Below, piece by piece: positions 9,943 through 21,361 of a DNA stretch of 64,000 nucleotides. Below the pieces are notes generated by a model. It did not search any database, was not told the origin of the DNA, and worked only from the letters and a program-made list of their open reading frames with translations. The first letter of the stretch is position 1. Every line of letters starts with the position of its first letter. The DNA is taken from positions 33,675,609 through 33,739,608 of the forward strand of contig CM075760.1 of the NCBI GenBank assembly GCA_037974335.1. Reading direction: 5' to 3'. The stretch is from Prionace glauca (lineage: Eukaryota; Chordata; Chondrichthyes; Carcharhiniformes; Carcharhinidae). The position numbers were made by a program, and so were the translations under genes.

Positions 9943-11168
9943 TAAATTAAATACATCAATTCGAATAAATTCAAACAGGGAGAGCCAGTATGTGGATCTC
10001 GCTGTCACATTGAATGTTTGGAGCAGAAGCGAGTTGGAAGGCTCCTGTTTACGGGAAATCTGAAACTACTGAAGGGAGAACAGAATAGACCGACAGAGTG
10101 AGCTGGATAGAAATGCTCAATTAGATTTCTGAAGGGTGAGGCTGGTCGGGAGAATCTATGCAGACATCAGTGAGTTTGGCCGAATTCCCTGTTCCTCTTC
10201 GACAGTTTCTATACAATGTAAAACTTAGAGAAATTTCCGCTCAGAGAACGCGGAAAAGAATCAGTTAAAGAGCATAAAAAAAAAGAATCGAAATTGACAG
10301 AGAGCCAGAAGAAGCAGTTCCCAGCGAGTAACTGTAAAACCATTGCCGAAACTGAACAGAATGAACCCAACTAACAGCTGACAGACTTTGGGAGAAGTTT
10401 CCACAATTGTAATGAACCCAAACAGCGAAAAGTAAATGTCGAAATAAAATAAAACTGATTGTAAATATTTCCAAGTAAAGAGAAAGGGAGAAAAGATGTT
10501 CCTGGTAGTTAGATAGCAGAAGAAATACAAATAGATGAACAAACAGAGAATCCCGGGAGGTGTTAAACAGGTATTAGTGAATGACATTTGAGCACCGATG
10601 ATCAACATCATTCCATTTCATTGAAGCTGATGAATCAGTCATTCCCTGTTGGATCTTGCTGTGCGCTGTGACGTAACACAGCTGGGTTAGTCGCTTGGAA
10701 CGGATTGCCTCACTGATAATAAAATGTTCCCTCGTGTTTGTGTCTTAGGAAGGGAAATAGAAAGTGAAATGTGACGTACATCATTGAATCTTGGAACGCA
10801 AAAGGGTGACATTCGGCCCCTCGAGTAGATGCAGCTCTTTATAAATGTAACCCAATTGTTCTAGTCGTGAATTTTCCCACAACGTTGTTTTATTTCTGTT
10901 CCGGAACTTGACTATTCCCGTGTGTTTATCACTGTTGATTCAGCCTCCATCATCATTCTGACATTGCATTCCAGACCGTTGGATCTTGTTGTGTAAAGAA
11001 AACGTCATTTTCCACTGGATTATAATAATAATAATGACAGTGAATACAGTTCCATCAGATTTGAAATAATAATAATACCGGATAAAACTGAGCTATTCCC
11101 GCATTTGATGCATTCCCCTGGTAAACTGAACCACAGAAGCAAATGCTGTTTCTTTTTTTATCCTCCAG
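9943..11168 (+). other. Intron of NAR-TCR, second part; no leader exon for the supporting V
   Basis: No gene. Two CRE-like tgacgt sites occur (about 10669 and 10772). I looked for an L-PART1 exon (ATG plus a hydrophobic stretch plus gt) in the 300 bp before 11169 and found none; the only ATGs followed by gt encode a few non-hydrophobic residues. This supports a leaderless V exon. Confidence 0.6.
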
Positions 11169-11474
11169 ATTCTAGTTCCCTGGTTTCGAAGAATCCGCCT
11201 CTCCAAACCTCTGCTGCTGGTGACACGGTTACATTAAGCTGTAAATATTCAGGGTTCTGTCAATACACTATACACTGGTACAGTCAGTCTGCAGAACAGG
11301 CTCCGAAATACCTGCTTCGGACACACACTTCAGGAGAGGAGAATAAAGAAAACCCTGTAGAGGGGAGAATTTCTGCTTCTATCGATCCTGCCGAGAAAAT
11401 CAGCAGGCTAAATATCTCCAAACTGGAACAGAGCGATTCCGCTGTGTATTACTGTACACTGAGTCGGAGCACAG
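11169..11474 (+). CDS. Supporting TRDV of NAR-TCR (leaderless S-delta V)
   Basis: The exon starts after acceptor ttttatcctccag and has no leader. It encodes a TCR delta-type V: Cys23 in TLSCKYSGFC, FR2 tryptophan in TIHWYSQSAEQAPKYLL, and FR3 ending LNISKLEQSDSAVYYCTL. In the NAR-TCR described from sharks, the membrane-proximal supporting V lacks a leader because the NAR-TCR J exon splices directly onto it; here NAR J (phase 1) and this exon are in matching phase. An extra cysteine in CDR1 (GFCQYT) may pair with the extra FR1 cysteine of NV. The exon is intact and followed by a perfect 23-RSS. Confidence 0.9.
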
Positions 11475-11513
11475 CACAGTGATACAGAACACGGAAACAG
11501 CTGTACAAAAACC
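11475..11513 (+). other. 23-RSS of supporting V (perfect consensus)
   Basis: Heptamer cacagtg 11475-11481, 23-bp spacer, nonamer acaaaaacc 11505-11513. It is also unit 1 of a tandem array. Confidence 0.97.
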
Positions 11514-11810
11514 TGATCACGATGAGTATTACAGACATAATGACACACAACACGGGGAGAGCTGTAATGAAATCTGATCATGGCGAGGATTACAGACAGA
11601 GATGATACAGAACACGGAGAGAGCAGTACAAACCTGAACATGGTGAGGGTTACAGACATAGTGATACAGAACACAGAAAGAGATGTACAAAGAATGAACT
11701 TGGTGAAAATCATAGACACAGTGATACAGAACACAGAAAGAGCTGTACAAAAACCTTGACATGGTGAGGATTGCAGACACAGTGATATAGTACACGAAGA
11801 GAGCTGTACT
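11475..11810 (+). repeat. Tandem array of ~60-bp units, each built on an RSS
   Basis: Units start at 11475, 11536, 11597, 11657, 11717 and 11778 (last one partial), period 60-61 bp. Every unit has heptamer-like start, atacagaacac-type spacer, gctgtacaaa-type nonamer region, then a ~20-bp linker. Units 1 and 5 are perfect 23-RSSs (unit 5: cacagtg 11717-11723, nonamer acaaaaacc 11747-11755). Unit 6 has a perfect heptamer without a nonamer; units 2-4 are decayed. No coding sequence lies between them. Confidence 0.93.
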
Positions 11811-11959
11811 TCTCCTTGTCCACAGGTTCGAGATCATTGCTGCTTCTGTGGATGAAAGCGAGGACTGGAGGAAGAATGAGCGAACTGACCATAGCTTGGT
11901 GGTCATTCAAGTGGAACAGCAAAGAGAAACACAATCTAGACTGCGATTGCATAGTTAGG

Positions 11960-12870
11960 GTCAAAGACAATTTTCTCTACGATCAGGATCAAGAATCCAG
12001 GAAGTTGCGACGCCTACCTGATTCCAGGTTTCGGGATATCTCATGTGGGCTTGATAGGAACCTAGAATGGAAGGGGGAAAATCCAGTCGTCATGGTCCAT
12101 GTAAGTACCAACTGCAAAGGTAGAACAAGGATGCAGATTCTGCGAAGGGAATATGAGCAGTTAGGGCCTAAATTCAAAACGGAACGGAAAAGGTAATAAT
12201 CTCTGGATTACGAACTGAGCCACGAGCGACCTACCTTTGGTTCAATGAATGAGAGGTAAATGAATGGCTCAAAGTTTCGTGTGGGAGAAATGTGTTCGAA
12301 TTCGTTTGTAGTGGGTACATTGTTAGAAGGTATTCTGAGAAACAGGATGCACAGACATTTAGTGAGGCAAGGACTAATAAGGAACAGTTAGCATGGCTTT
12401 GTGGGTGAAAAATCATATCTCACGAATTTGATTGAATTTTTTGAAGAAGGTAGATGAGGACAGTGCAATGGATTTTGTCTACATGGACTTTAACGTGGTA
12501 TGTTGATGCATAATGCTCAATCTCACGGGTCCATGGCGAAGTAGAGAATTGGATCCAAAATTGGCTTGACAAGAGAAGACAGAGGGTGGTTGTAGAAGGT
12601 TGTTTTTCAAACTGCACAATGGTCCAGAGGTGCATTTTTCTCATTCAGAGGCCGCTGAGTGTCTGAAAGAGCAGCCAGAGGTAGTAACAGAGGCAGCGAC
12701 AATTTTTTACTTTTAAAAAACATTTAGATACTTACATGGGTAAGATGCGTACAGAAGGATATGGGCCAAATGCGGGAAATTGAGAATAGCTTGGTAGTAA
12801 AATCTGGATGACATGGACAAAATGAGCCGAAGGGCCTATTTTCAACGCTGTAAAGCTCTATGACTCGAGA
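11960..12870 (+). mobile_element. Decayed LINE (CR1-like) with internal deletion
   Basis: The + strand shows an ORF1-type stretch (SRFRDISCGLDRNLEWKG, NPVVMVHVSTNCKG) followed by scraps of reverse transcriptase (HGFVGEKSYLTNLIEFFEE) and a 3' end that reads like a CR1 C-terminus and tail (ccgaagggcctattttcaacgctg). Most of ORF2 is missing and frames are broken. Confidence 0.6.
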
Positions 12871-13559
12871 ACATTAACACCAGTACCAGTACCCAACAGT
12901 TACATTGGTACTGACTCATTCTCAATCATGCTGGTACCAGATTCTGAGCGAATCACATAACTAGGGCTATAGATATAGAATTAAACTGACTGATGGGGCG
13001 GGGGAGGGGTGGAAGACAAGGTACTTCGCTTGCAAAAGTAGAAAAAAAAGAAGGTGAAGGAGAAGGTTGGACTGCAGGTGAGCAAAAATGAAGGCAGAGA
13101 ACATGTGAACATCGTATTGCATCAAAATCGTGCAAGATTGGGGAAATTTGATAACAGAACCAATTTCAGGGCTTTGTATCTTTGAATGCATGAAACATCC
13201 TGAATAAAATTAATGAGTTAACAGCAGAAATAGAGACACATGGATATGACTCAGTAGCGACTCCTGAGACAATTTTGGAATTGAAAATCCAAGAGAGCTC
13301 AGTATTTCAGACGGATAGTCAGAAAGGAAAATGAGATGATGACATAATATGTATGTCCCCAAACAGCCGCCCTGTAATTGGGCACAGGAGAAATAAAGAC
13401 ATTGTTGGGACTTGTAAGAAAGCTATTGCAAAAATTACGGATTATTATAACATTCATATACATTGGATTTAACACATTGGATAGGGTAGTCCCGAGGGAG
13501 AGTTCATTGAATGCATTAGGGATTGTTTGTTGCAACAATATGTTGTGGAACCAATTAGC
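12871..13559. other. No gene recognised
   Basis: AT-rich anonymous sequence. No V, J, or complete repeat could be called. Confidence 0.4.
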
Positions 13560-14775
13560 GAGCATTCCAATCGCGGATTTCCACCCACTGTGGTGCCATG
13601 TCCGACTCATCTCCCGGACTACTGCTCTCACCCTCTCTCCTCCCTCCCAGAACCAGGATATTGTTTCCTTTGTCTTCGCTTTTCAGCTCATCACCCTCCA
13701 CATTAAAATGATCATCCTCCGCCATTTTTGCCAACTCCAGCATGACGCCACCATTCAGCCTATCTTCCCTTCACTCTCTCTGTCAGCACTCCACAGGCAC
13801 ATTTGCCTCCGGGACACCCGTGTCCACTTCTTCTCACACCTAACAACTCACCTACCACAAATGGCAATCGTGGAAGGTGCTGTACCTGCCCTTTCACCTG
13901 CTCCCACCCCCCCCCCCCCCTCGGCATTCCAGTGCCCAAACATTCTTTTCAGGTGAGCAACACTTAGGATGCACTTCCCTTAATCTGGTCTATGGCATTC
14001 GCTGCTCCCGATGCAATCTAATCTCCATTGGAGAATCAAATGCAGATTGGTTGAATGCTTTGCAGAATACCTATGGGCCAATCTGCAAGCAGGATCCAGA
14101 CGTTCCCGTCTCTTATCATTTGAATATACCTCTCTGAAGGCCACTTCTTTGTGTTTTGCGAAGGTCCAGTGACGTCCAACGTATATTGGACGCAACGCAT
14201 CTACAGGTGAGGCACTTTACACACTTCTGGACTGAGCATTGAGTACTACAGCTCCAGAGCATGAACTTTTTTCTCCACCTCCACTCCCTTCCCATTTATT
14301 TTATCTTTTTTTTCATCATATTCGACCATTTTTATTACAGTGTATTCTCACTTTTAGTTTCCAACTTCTAAAATCTCGCTTTCAATCTTGCTTCATCTGT
14401 CCCACAAATCCTTTCTTTCCATCCCAATCGGGACAACTGTTGCATTCATAGACTCTGCAATTTCTGTTTTGCCGATTATCCATCGCAATCTCTTAGTGGA
14501 AACTCTTAGCACCAATCTCAGTTTTTATTACCACATTTTCATTCACTTTGTTATTCTCTCTCTGCCATTCATTTCAACTATATACCCCCACCACCATCAC
14601 CAGGAAACAAACCCACCCTCCCAGTACAAATCTTGTCCACGTTTCCTTGTCTTCAGCTCTGAGGAAGGGTCATCCTGACTCTAAATGTTGGCTCGATTCT
14701 CTCTCCACAGATACTATTAGATCTGCTGAGAGTTTTCAGCATTTTCTGTTTTTGTTTCAGATTCCAGCATCCACA
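13560..14775 (+). mobile_element. Penelope-like element 3' part with GIY-YIG remnant
   Basis: At about 13980-14135 the + strand reads YGIRCSRCNLISIGES followed by CKQDPDVPVSYHLN, which matches the GIY-YIG endonuclease of Penelope-like retroelements (family pattern: yxIxCxxCxxxYIGET then CKxDPExPVxxHF). The stretch 14640-14775 (gaggaagggtcatcctgactc, then ctgctgagagttttcagca) resembles a 3' untranslated region common in shark repeats. Broken in several places; contains a C-rich run near 13908-13921. Confidence 0.65.
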
Positions 14776-16013
14776 GTATTTTGCTATCATTACAGGGAGC
14801 AGGCTTTTGTGGATTTGATATTGAGTAATGAGCAGGGCTTAATTAATGATCTCATTGTTAAGCAGCCTCGAACGAAGAGTAATCTTTGCACAATATAATT
14901 CCAAATTCAGTTTGAAGACGAGAAACTCGTGTCCCACACTAGACTTCTGGAGTTAAACACTGGGAATTACATAGGCATAAGGACAGAATTGGCCCGAGTG
15001 GACTGGGAAAGCGGACTAAAAGGTAAGACATTTGATGATCAGTGGCAAATGCTGAAGGAGGCAAACAATTCCTCCCAGCTAAAATACATTCGTGAGACGA
15101 AGAAAGATTGTAAGAGGGGAAGGAGCATCCATGGCTAAACAAGGAAGTTAAAGACAGCATAAATAGAATTCTGATACATGCCAGATTGCAAGGGTCAGTG
15201 GCAGACTGGAAGATTGAGATAATTTTGAAGAGCAACAGTAGGTTCTAAAAAGTAAGAAAAAGATTAATGTGAAATTGTGAAAAAAAAAACTCGCACGGCA
15301 TTAAATTAAAACGTTTAGCAAAGGCATCTATAATGATCTAAAAGTGAAGAGTGAAGCTAAAGGTGTTTGCTGGACCATTGCTGGAGTGAACAGTGGGGAG
15401 AACAGAAATGGTGAAAACGCTTAATCAATATTTTGCCTCACGTTTCACGCTGGATAACACAAGTACCACCACAAAATTAACAAATAATGCAGAGGTAATA
15501 GAAAGGAAGGAATTTCGAACAATCATGATCAATAGGGAAAAAGTGCTGACCGAACAATTTAAATTGAAGTAGTCAAGTCCCCAGAGCAAGGTGGCTAATA
15601 TCTTATTCTCTACCAGGGACTGGTAGCGCGGATAGTGGTTACATTGATTATAAAAAGCCAAAATTCCCTAGATGCGTGAAAGGTCCCAGTGAGTTGGAGT
15701 AAATGATAATATAATGCCGATACTCAAAAAGAGAAGAAGGCAGAAGGTAGCAAACTAGACACCAACTAGTTTGACATCTGTCTTTGGAAAACTGTTAGAA
15801 TTCATTATTAAGATTGCAGTAACGGGATATTTAGACTTCCACAAGGCAATTCATTAGAATTAGTATTGTTTTACAAACGGCAAATCATTTATTTTGACTA
15901 ATTTGCTAGAATTCTTCAAAGATGGAACAAGTAAAGTGGACAATGGGGGCCTTGTAGATGTCGATAACTTTATTTTCAGAAAGCGTTTGTTAAGGTACTG
16001 CGCCTTGAAATGA
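14776..16013 (+). mobile_element. Decayed LINE (CR1/L2-like) ORF2 fragment
   Basis: The + strand holds heavily interrupted RT-type pieces: AFVDLILSNEQGLINDLIV (end of the endonuclease domain) and, near 15965-16010, a remnant of the FSKAFDKV motif (FQKAFVKVL). It ends at the (TG)n tract at 16015. Old. Confidence 0.55.

Positions 16014-16014
<1 letters not shown>

Positions 16015-16104
<90 letters not shown>
16015..16104. repeat. (TG)n microsatellite, about 45 units
   Basis: Ninety bases of uninterrupted TG. Predicted Cys/Val or Thr/His proteins through it are spurious. Confidence 0.98.
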
Positions 16105-16107
<3 letters not shown>

Positions 16108-16860
16108 TAAAGAGAAGGTCCAACAGAGGGAGATTGCTGGAAGTGAAAGACTCTGTCTGTGTCTGTGCATGTGTTCTTGTGTTTGAGTATGACTGTCTTC
16201 TTGCAAATCTCGCCTTTCTACACCGGGCGGCTACTTAATGATCACAGTTGTGTTCCTGCAGTGCCCTTCTGAAAAGATTTCAGAAGGAACCACGATCCTC
16301 CAAAGCAAAGCAGGAAATTGCTGATGGAGAAATTCTTATTTCTGCCGTCAGGTGGCAGAAAGCCAACAAAGTCTTCACCCCACCGCCCCCGCCACCGCCC
16401 CCGCCCCCGCCCGCACCCCCGTTGGTGTCCCTGTTTCACTGTCCTCTTAATCTCTCAATGTCAATGCCGATATCAATGTGCTCGGCCTCAGGTTCATTAT
16501 AGCGTTCACAGTGACAACACAGTCTCAGACGCTGCTCCTAATTCAAGTTTCTTAATTGGTTCATTCAGTAGCTTTTTCGATGACCGTCACATTCTGCATT
16601 GATTCCACTCTTATTAGCTATGTTTTGGTAACACGTCGTGTACAAACAAGCTGGCTTTATAGTTCCTATTTCGGTGGAATCCTAATAACTGAAATTCCTC
16701 TTCAGGCTTGTTCCTCACTATAAGGAAGTGAGTCAAAATCTCTTGTTCTATTCTAACCATTACACGTAAAACTTGCAGATGGATTACCCACGAGGGTTAA
16801 AAACCTTCATTCCAGCAGCAAACATCTCAGGTGAGTAACACTTCAGATTCTCAGTGATTA
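16105..16860. other. No gene recognised; C-rich tract
   Basis: Contains a run of ccgccccc-type repeats at about 16378-16418. No coding evidence. Confidence 0.4.
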
Positions 16861-19115
16861 CATAGAACATAGAACATTACAGCGCAGTACAGGCCCTGCG
16901 GCCTTCGATGTTGCGCCGACCAGTGGAACCAATCTAATGACCCTCTAACCTGAACTATTCCAATATTATCCATATGCCTATCTACTGACCTCTTGAACGC
17001 CCTTAAAGTTGGCGAGTCCACAACTGCTGCAGGCAGGGCATTCCACGCCCTTACTACCCTCTCAGTAAAGAACCTGCCTCTGACATCCGTCCGATAATTA
17101 CCACCCCTCAATTTAAAGCTATGTCCCCTCGTATTAGCCACGGCCATCTGAGAAAAAAGGCTCTCATTGTCCACCCTATCTAATCTTCTGATCATCTTGT
17201 ATGTCTAAATTAGGTCACCTCTTAACCTTCTTCTCTCTAACGAAAATAACCTCAAGGTCACCTCTTAACCTTCTTCTCTCTAACGAAATTAACCTCAAGT
17301 CCCTCAGCCTTTCCTCATAAGACCTTCCCACCATACCAGGTAACATCCTGGTAAACCTCCTCTGCACCCTTTCCAATGCTTCGACATCTTACTTATAATG
17401 TGGCGACCAGAACTGTATGCAATACTCCAAGTGCGGCCGCACCAGAGTTTTGTACAGTTGCAACATCATCTCACAGCTGCGAAGTTCCATCCCTCTACCA
17501 ATAAAAGCAAACAAACCGTATGCCTTCTTGACAACCTTATCAACCTGGCTACCAACTTTCAGGGATCTATGCACATCTACCCCGAGATCTCTCTGCTCAT
17601 CGACAGTACCAAGAGTCCTTCCATTAGCCCTATATTCTGTACTCCTGTTACTCGTACCAAAGTGAATCACCTTACACTTTTCCGTATTAAACTTCATTTG
17701 CCACCTCTCAGCCCAGCTCTGTAGCTTATCTGTGTCCCTCTGCAAACTGTAACATCCATCCTCACTGTCTACAACTCCTCCGAATTTGGTGTCGTCAGCA
17801 AATTTACTAATCCATCCTTCTACACCCTCATCTAGATCATTTGTAAAAATGACAAACAGCAGTGCCCCCAAAACAGATCCCTGAGGTACACCACTTGTAA
17901 CTGAAGTCCAGGTTGAATATTTCCCATCAACCACCACCCTCTGTCTTCTATCAGCTAGCCAATTCCTGATTCAAACTGCTAAATCACCCTCAATCCCATG
18001 CATCTGCATTTTCTGCAGTAGCCTACCATAGGGAACCTTATCAAACGCTTTGCCAAAATCCATATGCACCACGTCAACTGCCTTACCCTTATCCACCTCG
18101 TTGGTCACCTTTTCAAAAAACTCGATAAGGTTTGTGAGGCACAACTTACCCTTCACAAAACCGTGTTGACTATCCCTAATCAATTTATTTCTCTCCAGAT
18201 AATTATAAATCCTATCTCTTATAATTCTTTCCAAAACTTTGCCCACAACAGAAGTAAGGCTCACCGGTCTATAATTCCCAGGATGGTCTCTACTCCCCTT
18301 CTTGAACAAGGGGACAACATTTGCTATCCTCCAGTCTTCCGGCACTATACCTGTAGCCAATGACGACATGAAGATCAAAGCCAAAGGCTCTGCAATCTCC
18401 TCCCTAACCTCCCAGAGAATCCTAGGGTAAATCCCAGCCGGCCCAGGGGACTTAACTATTTTCATACTCACAAAAATTGCTAACACCTCCTCCTTAGGTA
18501 CCTCAATCCCATCTTGTCTAAAAGCCTGTATCTCAGTATTCTCCTCGACTACATTGACTTTTTCCTGCGTGAATACTGACGAAAAATATTCATTTAGTGC
18601 CTCTCCTATCTCTTCAGGCTCCACGCACAACTTCCCACTACTGTCCCTGACTGGCCCTAATCTTGCCCTAAACAATCGTTTATTCTTGACATACTTGTAG
18701 AAAGCTTTAGGGTTCTCCTTGATCCAAAGTCTTCTCATATCCTTTTCTAGCTCTTCTTAACTCTCTCTTTAGCTCCTGCCTGGCTAATTTGTAACTCTCC
18801 AGTGCCCTAACTGAGCTTCATGTCTCATTTTTACATAAGCCTCCTCCTTCCTCTCCACGAGACATTCAACTTCTTTAGTACACCACGGTTCCCTCGCTCG
18901 ACCACTTCCTCCCTGCCTGACAGGTACGTATTTATCAAGGACTCACAGTAGCTGCTCCTTGAACAAGCTCCACATTTCAGTTGTTCCCTGAGTTTCCTAT
19001 TCCAATCTATGTACCCTAAATCACACCGAACAGCCTCATAATTACCTTTCCCCCAGCTATAACTTCTGCCCTTCGGTATATACCTATCCCTTTCCATCAC
19101 TAAGGTAAACGTAAT
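16861..19115 (-). mobile_element. CR1-type LINE (group C), long 5'-truncated copy
   Basis: The minus strand gives most of ORF2 from a linker region (NPKAFYKYVKNKRLFRAR) through reverse transcriptase (VVPLFKKGSRDHPGNYRPVS, DVVHMDFGKAFDKV, SGVPQGSVLGALLFVIF, SKFADDTKFGG) to the C-terminus and tail (on + as acatagaacatagaacatt at 16861). The catalytic F-A-D-D motif is intact. Two or more stops/frameshifts and a 43-bp tandem duplication (17213-17298) break the frame. Confidence 0.92.
17213..17298. repeat. 43-bp tandem duplication inside a CR1
   Basis: Units 17213-17255 and 17256-17298 differ by one base (gaaaataacc versus gaaattaacc). The size is not a multiple of three, so it shifts the CR1 frame. 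Confidence 0.95.
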
Positions 19116-20710
19116 ATCCTCAAGAGTTGCAAAAATCATCATTGTTGCTAACAGGGTGTCAGAGAAGTTGCATGACTTTCCTTTCGTTCGAGATGGGAGG
19201 AAATTAAGATGTCTCAGCACTGTTGCTGGATAGGTTTGTTAATAAATAGCCCTCGTTGGCAACGTGAAGGGTTTTAAGTTGGCTTGCAGCCAAACGGTCA
19301 GGACTGAGGAAACAGATCTTTGATTTATTGTACCTCTAGATGCTTTCTGTCAATAACGTTGAACAATTGACACAGCCTGGTTTGCTGCTAAATACTGTAT
19401 TGGACAGGTTAGCATGAACCTGAATGGACAAAATGAGGCTCAGCCATTTGAACAATAAATGTTTCATCACCACAAGAAAGACATATTTTAAATCGTAATC
19501 ATTCTATTCAAATATTTTCATTCAATGTCCTGTTCATTATATGAGTAAATAGTATCGCAAAACAATAAAATGACCACAAGATTTTTCATTTGCATAACTT
19601 CCAAGTCAATGCCATTCCAATAATTAAAGCCTGTTTATTAACCACTTCATGAAATGCGAGAGAGATGTTGATGATCCCAATTCCCCAGTCAACTGATAAC
19701 ACAGCAATGGCCAAAAATGCATCGAAATAATATTAAAAGAGCATCATAAAATTGACCTGAACAGCGGCGATTCCTGGAATATTCTGAAAGTTCTGTACCT
19801 CATTTAAACAGCACCGTCTCTTATACCTGATTTGCACCGTGTTCTATTGTACAGTGTAATCTGATTTCCATTATTGAGGAGTTCCTCTCATAGCTGCCAA
19901 CGTGTGAAGAAATGATCAGTTCATAACCTTATTCAATGGAAGATAAAACATTTTTTCTTGTGATACAGTGCAATGTGCCACAAAGTCCTGGTATCCTGTG
20001 TTCCCAACACCGGCGAATATTAGACAGCCGGTGACCAATAGAGTGAGTTGCAATGATCTGGATGCTGAAGGAGAACTTTAATGATCTCAGTGTCCGTTCC
20101 ATTCATGATCTTCTCTGTCAAAAGTCAGCGTCAATTTTATGTTTCTCTGTCAACTCTCTATTTAATTATCAGGAGGGCGGGATTCTATTTTTTTCAAAGG
20201 ACTGTCTTCGAGATTGGGGCAGTTTGACAAATGTAAGGAGAAACATTTTACTGTGTGAGAGTTTCTTCTCATCTCCAAACTCAATTTTACCGTGATAGTC
20301 ATCCACACTATAAATGCAATCACTTTGTTCGTCCCCCGCATTAAGTTTCAGAAATCGATAACGATTCTTTCGAAAAAGTGTGTTTTATTATTGTAATGTG
20401 ACAGAGACCCGGAATTGGTGCAAAATAGACTGACGGCCTCTTTATTTTCCGGAAGTATTATTTCATCATTTTTAGACTTGCCTTCTTGTTAGGGGCGTGG
20501 TAATAAAAATACCATATTTACAATGGAATAAGTTTTTTTTAAATAAAGAGATGAAGAACAGCAATATCACCATTAGAAACAGTGCAGGCATTACAATGAA
20601 CATATTCAGCCAAACAAATATCCCAACACAGATAAAATGTCCATTTTAATATTAATCTATTGTAAATCTCCGAGTCCATTCTGTTGGGGGTGTGGAAGGT
20701 GGGACGTGGA
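19116..20710. other. No gene recognised, upstream of VH-delta
   Basis: AT-rich unique-looking sequence. No V, D, J or clear repeat found on either strand. Confidence 0.4.
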
Positions 20711-20754
20711 TCCAGGCGCCGCCTCCAGCAGGGAATCAACAGGCGGCGCCTGGA
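20711..20754. promoter_or_regulatory. Perfect 14-bp inverted repeat before VH-delta
   Basis: Arms tccaggcgccgcct (20711-20724) and aggcggcgcctgga (20741-20754) are exact reverse complements around a 16-base loop. The repeat lies about 110 bp before the VH-delta start codon, just before a TATA-like tatttaaata (about 20776-20785). It may be a promoter element or a chance palindrome; function is inferred only from position. Confidence 0.6.
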
Positions 20755-20862
20755 AAGCCGCCCCCTTCTGCCGGGTATTTAAATACCGCTCACTGGGACC
20801 GGAATCCAACAGTCCGGGAGCTGGTTTGTTCACTGAGTTCCTGACACAACCATTTCCCCCAA

Positions 20863-21361
20863 ATGACGAGAAGGATGAGGTCGGCCATTTCTCTCAGTTT
20901 GTGGCTGACTTTCTTATCCGGTGGGTGGTGTTTTTTTATATATCGTCCAAGACTCTCGTTGTTCTTCTATCAATGTCAGTCCATCTCTGGAATGTTCCAG
21001 AGTCAGCAGTCATGTCACCAAGTTTAATCCTCCGGGTTTTTGATCTATTTTTACAGGTGTCCAGTCGGATGTTGTGTTGACTCAGCCAGAGGCAGAGACC
21101 GGGGGTCCCGGAGGCTCCCTGAAACTGACCTGTAAAACCAGCGGGTTCGATCTTCGCAGCTACACCATGTACTGGTACCGACAGGTTCCCGGAGAGGGGC
21201 TGGAGTGGTTGCTTTACTACTATAGTTCATCAAACAATGACTACGCCCCAGCAATTAAGGATCGATTTACTGCGTCCACAGATACTTCAAAAAACATCTT
21301 CTCTTTGGAGATGACGAGGCTGAAGACCGAAGACACCGCCATCTATTACTGTGCCAGAGGC
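20863..21361 (+). CDS. IgH-type V segment in the TCR delta locus (VH-delta)
   Basis: Leader exon 20863-20920 ([20 protein letters not shown], donor gtgggt); acceptor tttttacag ends at 21056; V exon 21057-21361. The leader ends GVQS, as in IgH leaders. The domain is IgHV-like throughout: [19 protein letters not shown], Cys23 in [10 protein letters not shown]2 [16 protein letters not shown]3 [17 protein letters not shown] and [12 protein letters not shown]. These motifs resemble shark IgM/IgW V segments far more than TCR V. FR2 has Tyr where IgH usually has Val (WVRQ), a position at the light-chain interface. It is intact and in the same orientation as TRDD, TRDJ and TRDC, so it can rearrange by deletion. 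Confidence 0.93.

Noticed and set aside
11105-11168. Leader exon for the supporting V (ATG at 11108-11115 followed by gtaaac)
   Set aside because: The putative peptide is only about five residues (MMHSP) with no hydrophobic core; it cannot be a signal peptide.
16015-16104. Cys/Val or Thr/His repeat proteins
   Set aside because: Pure dinucleotide repeat translated in all frames; not coding.
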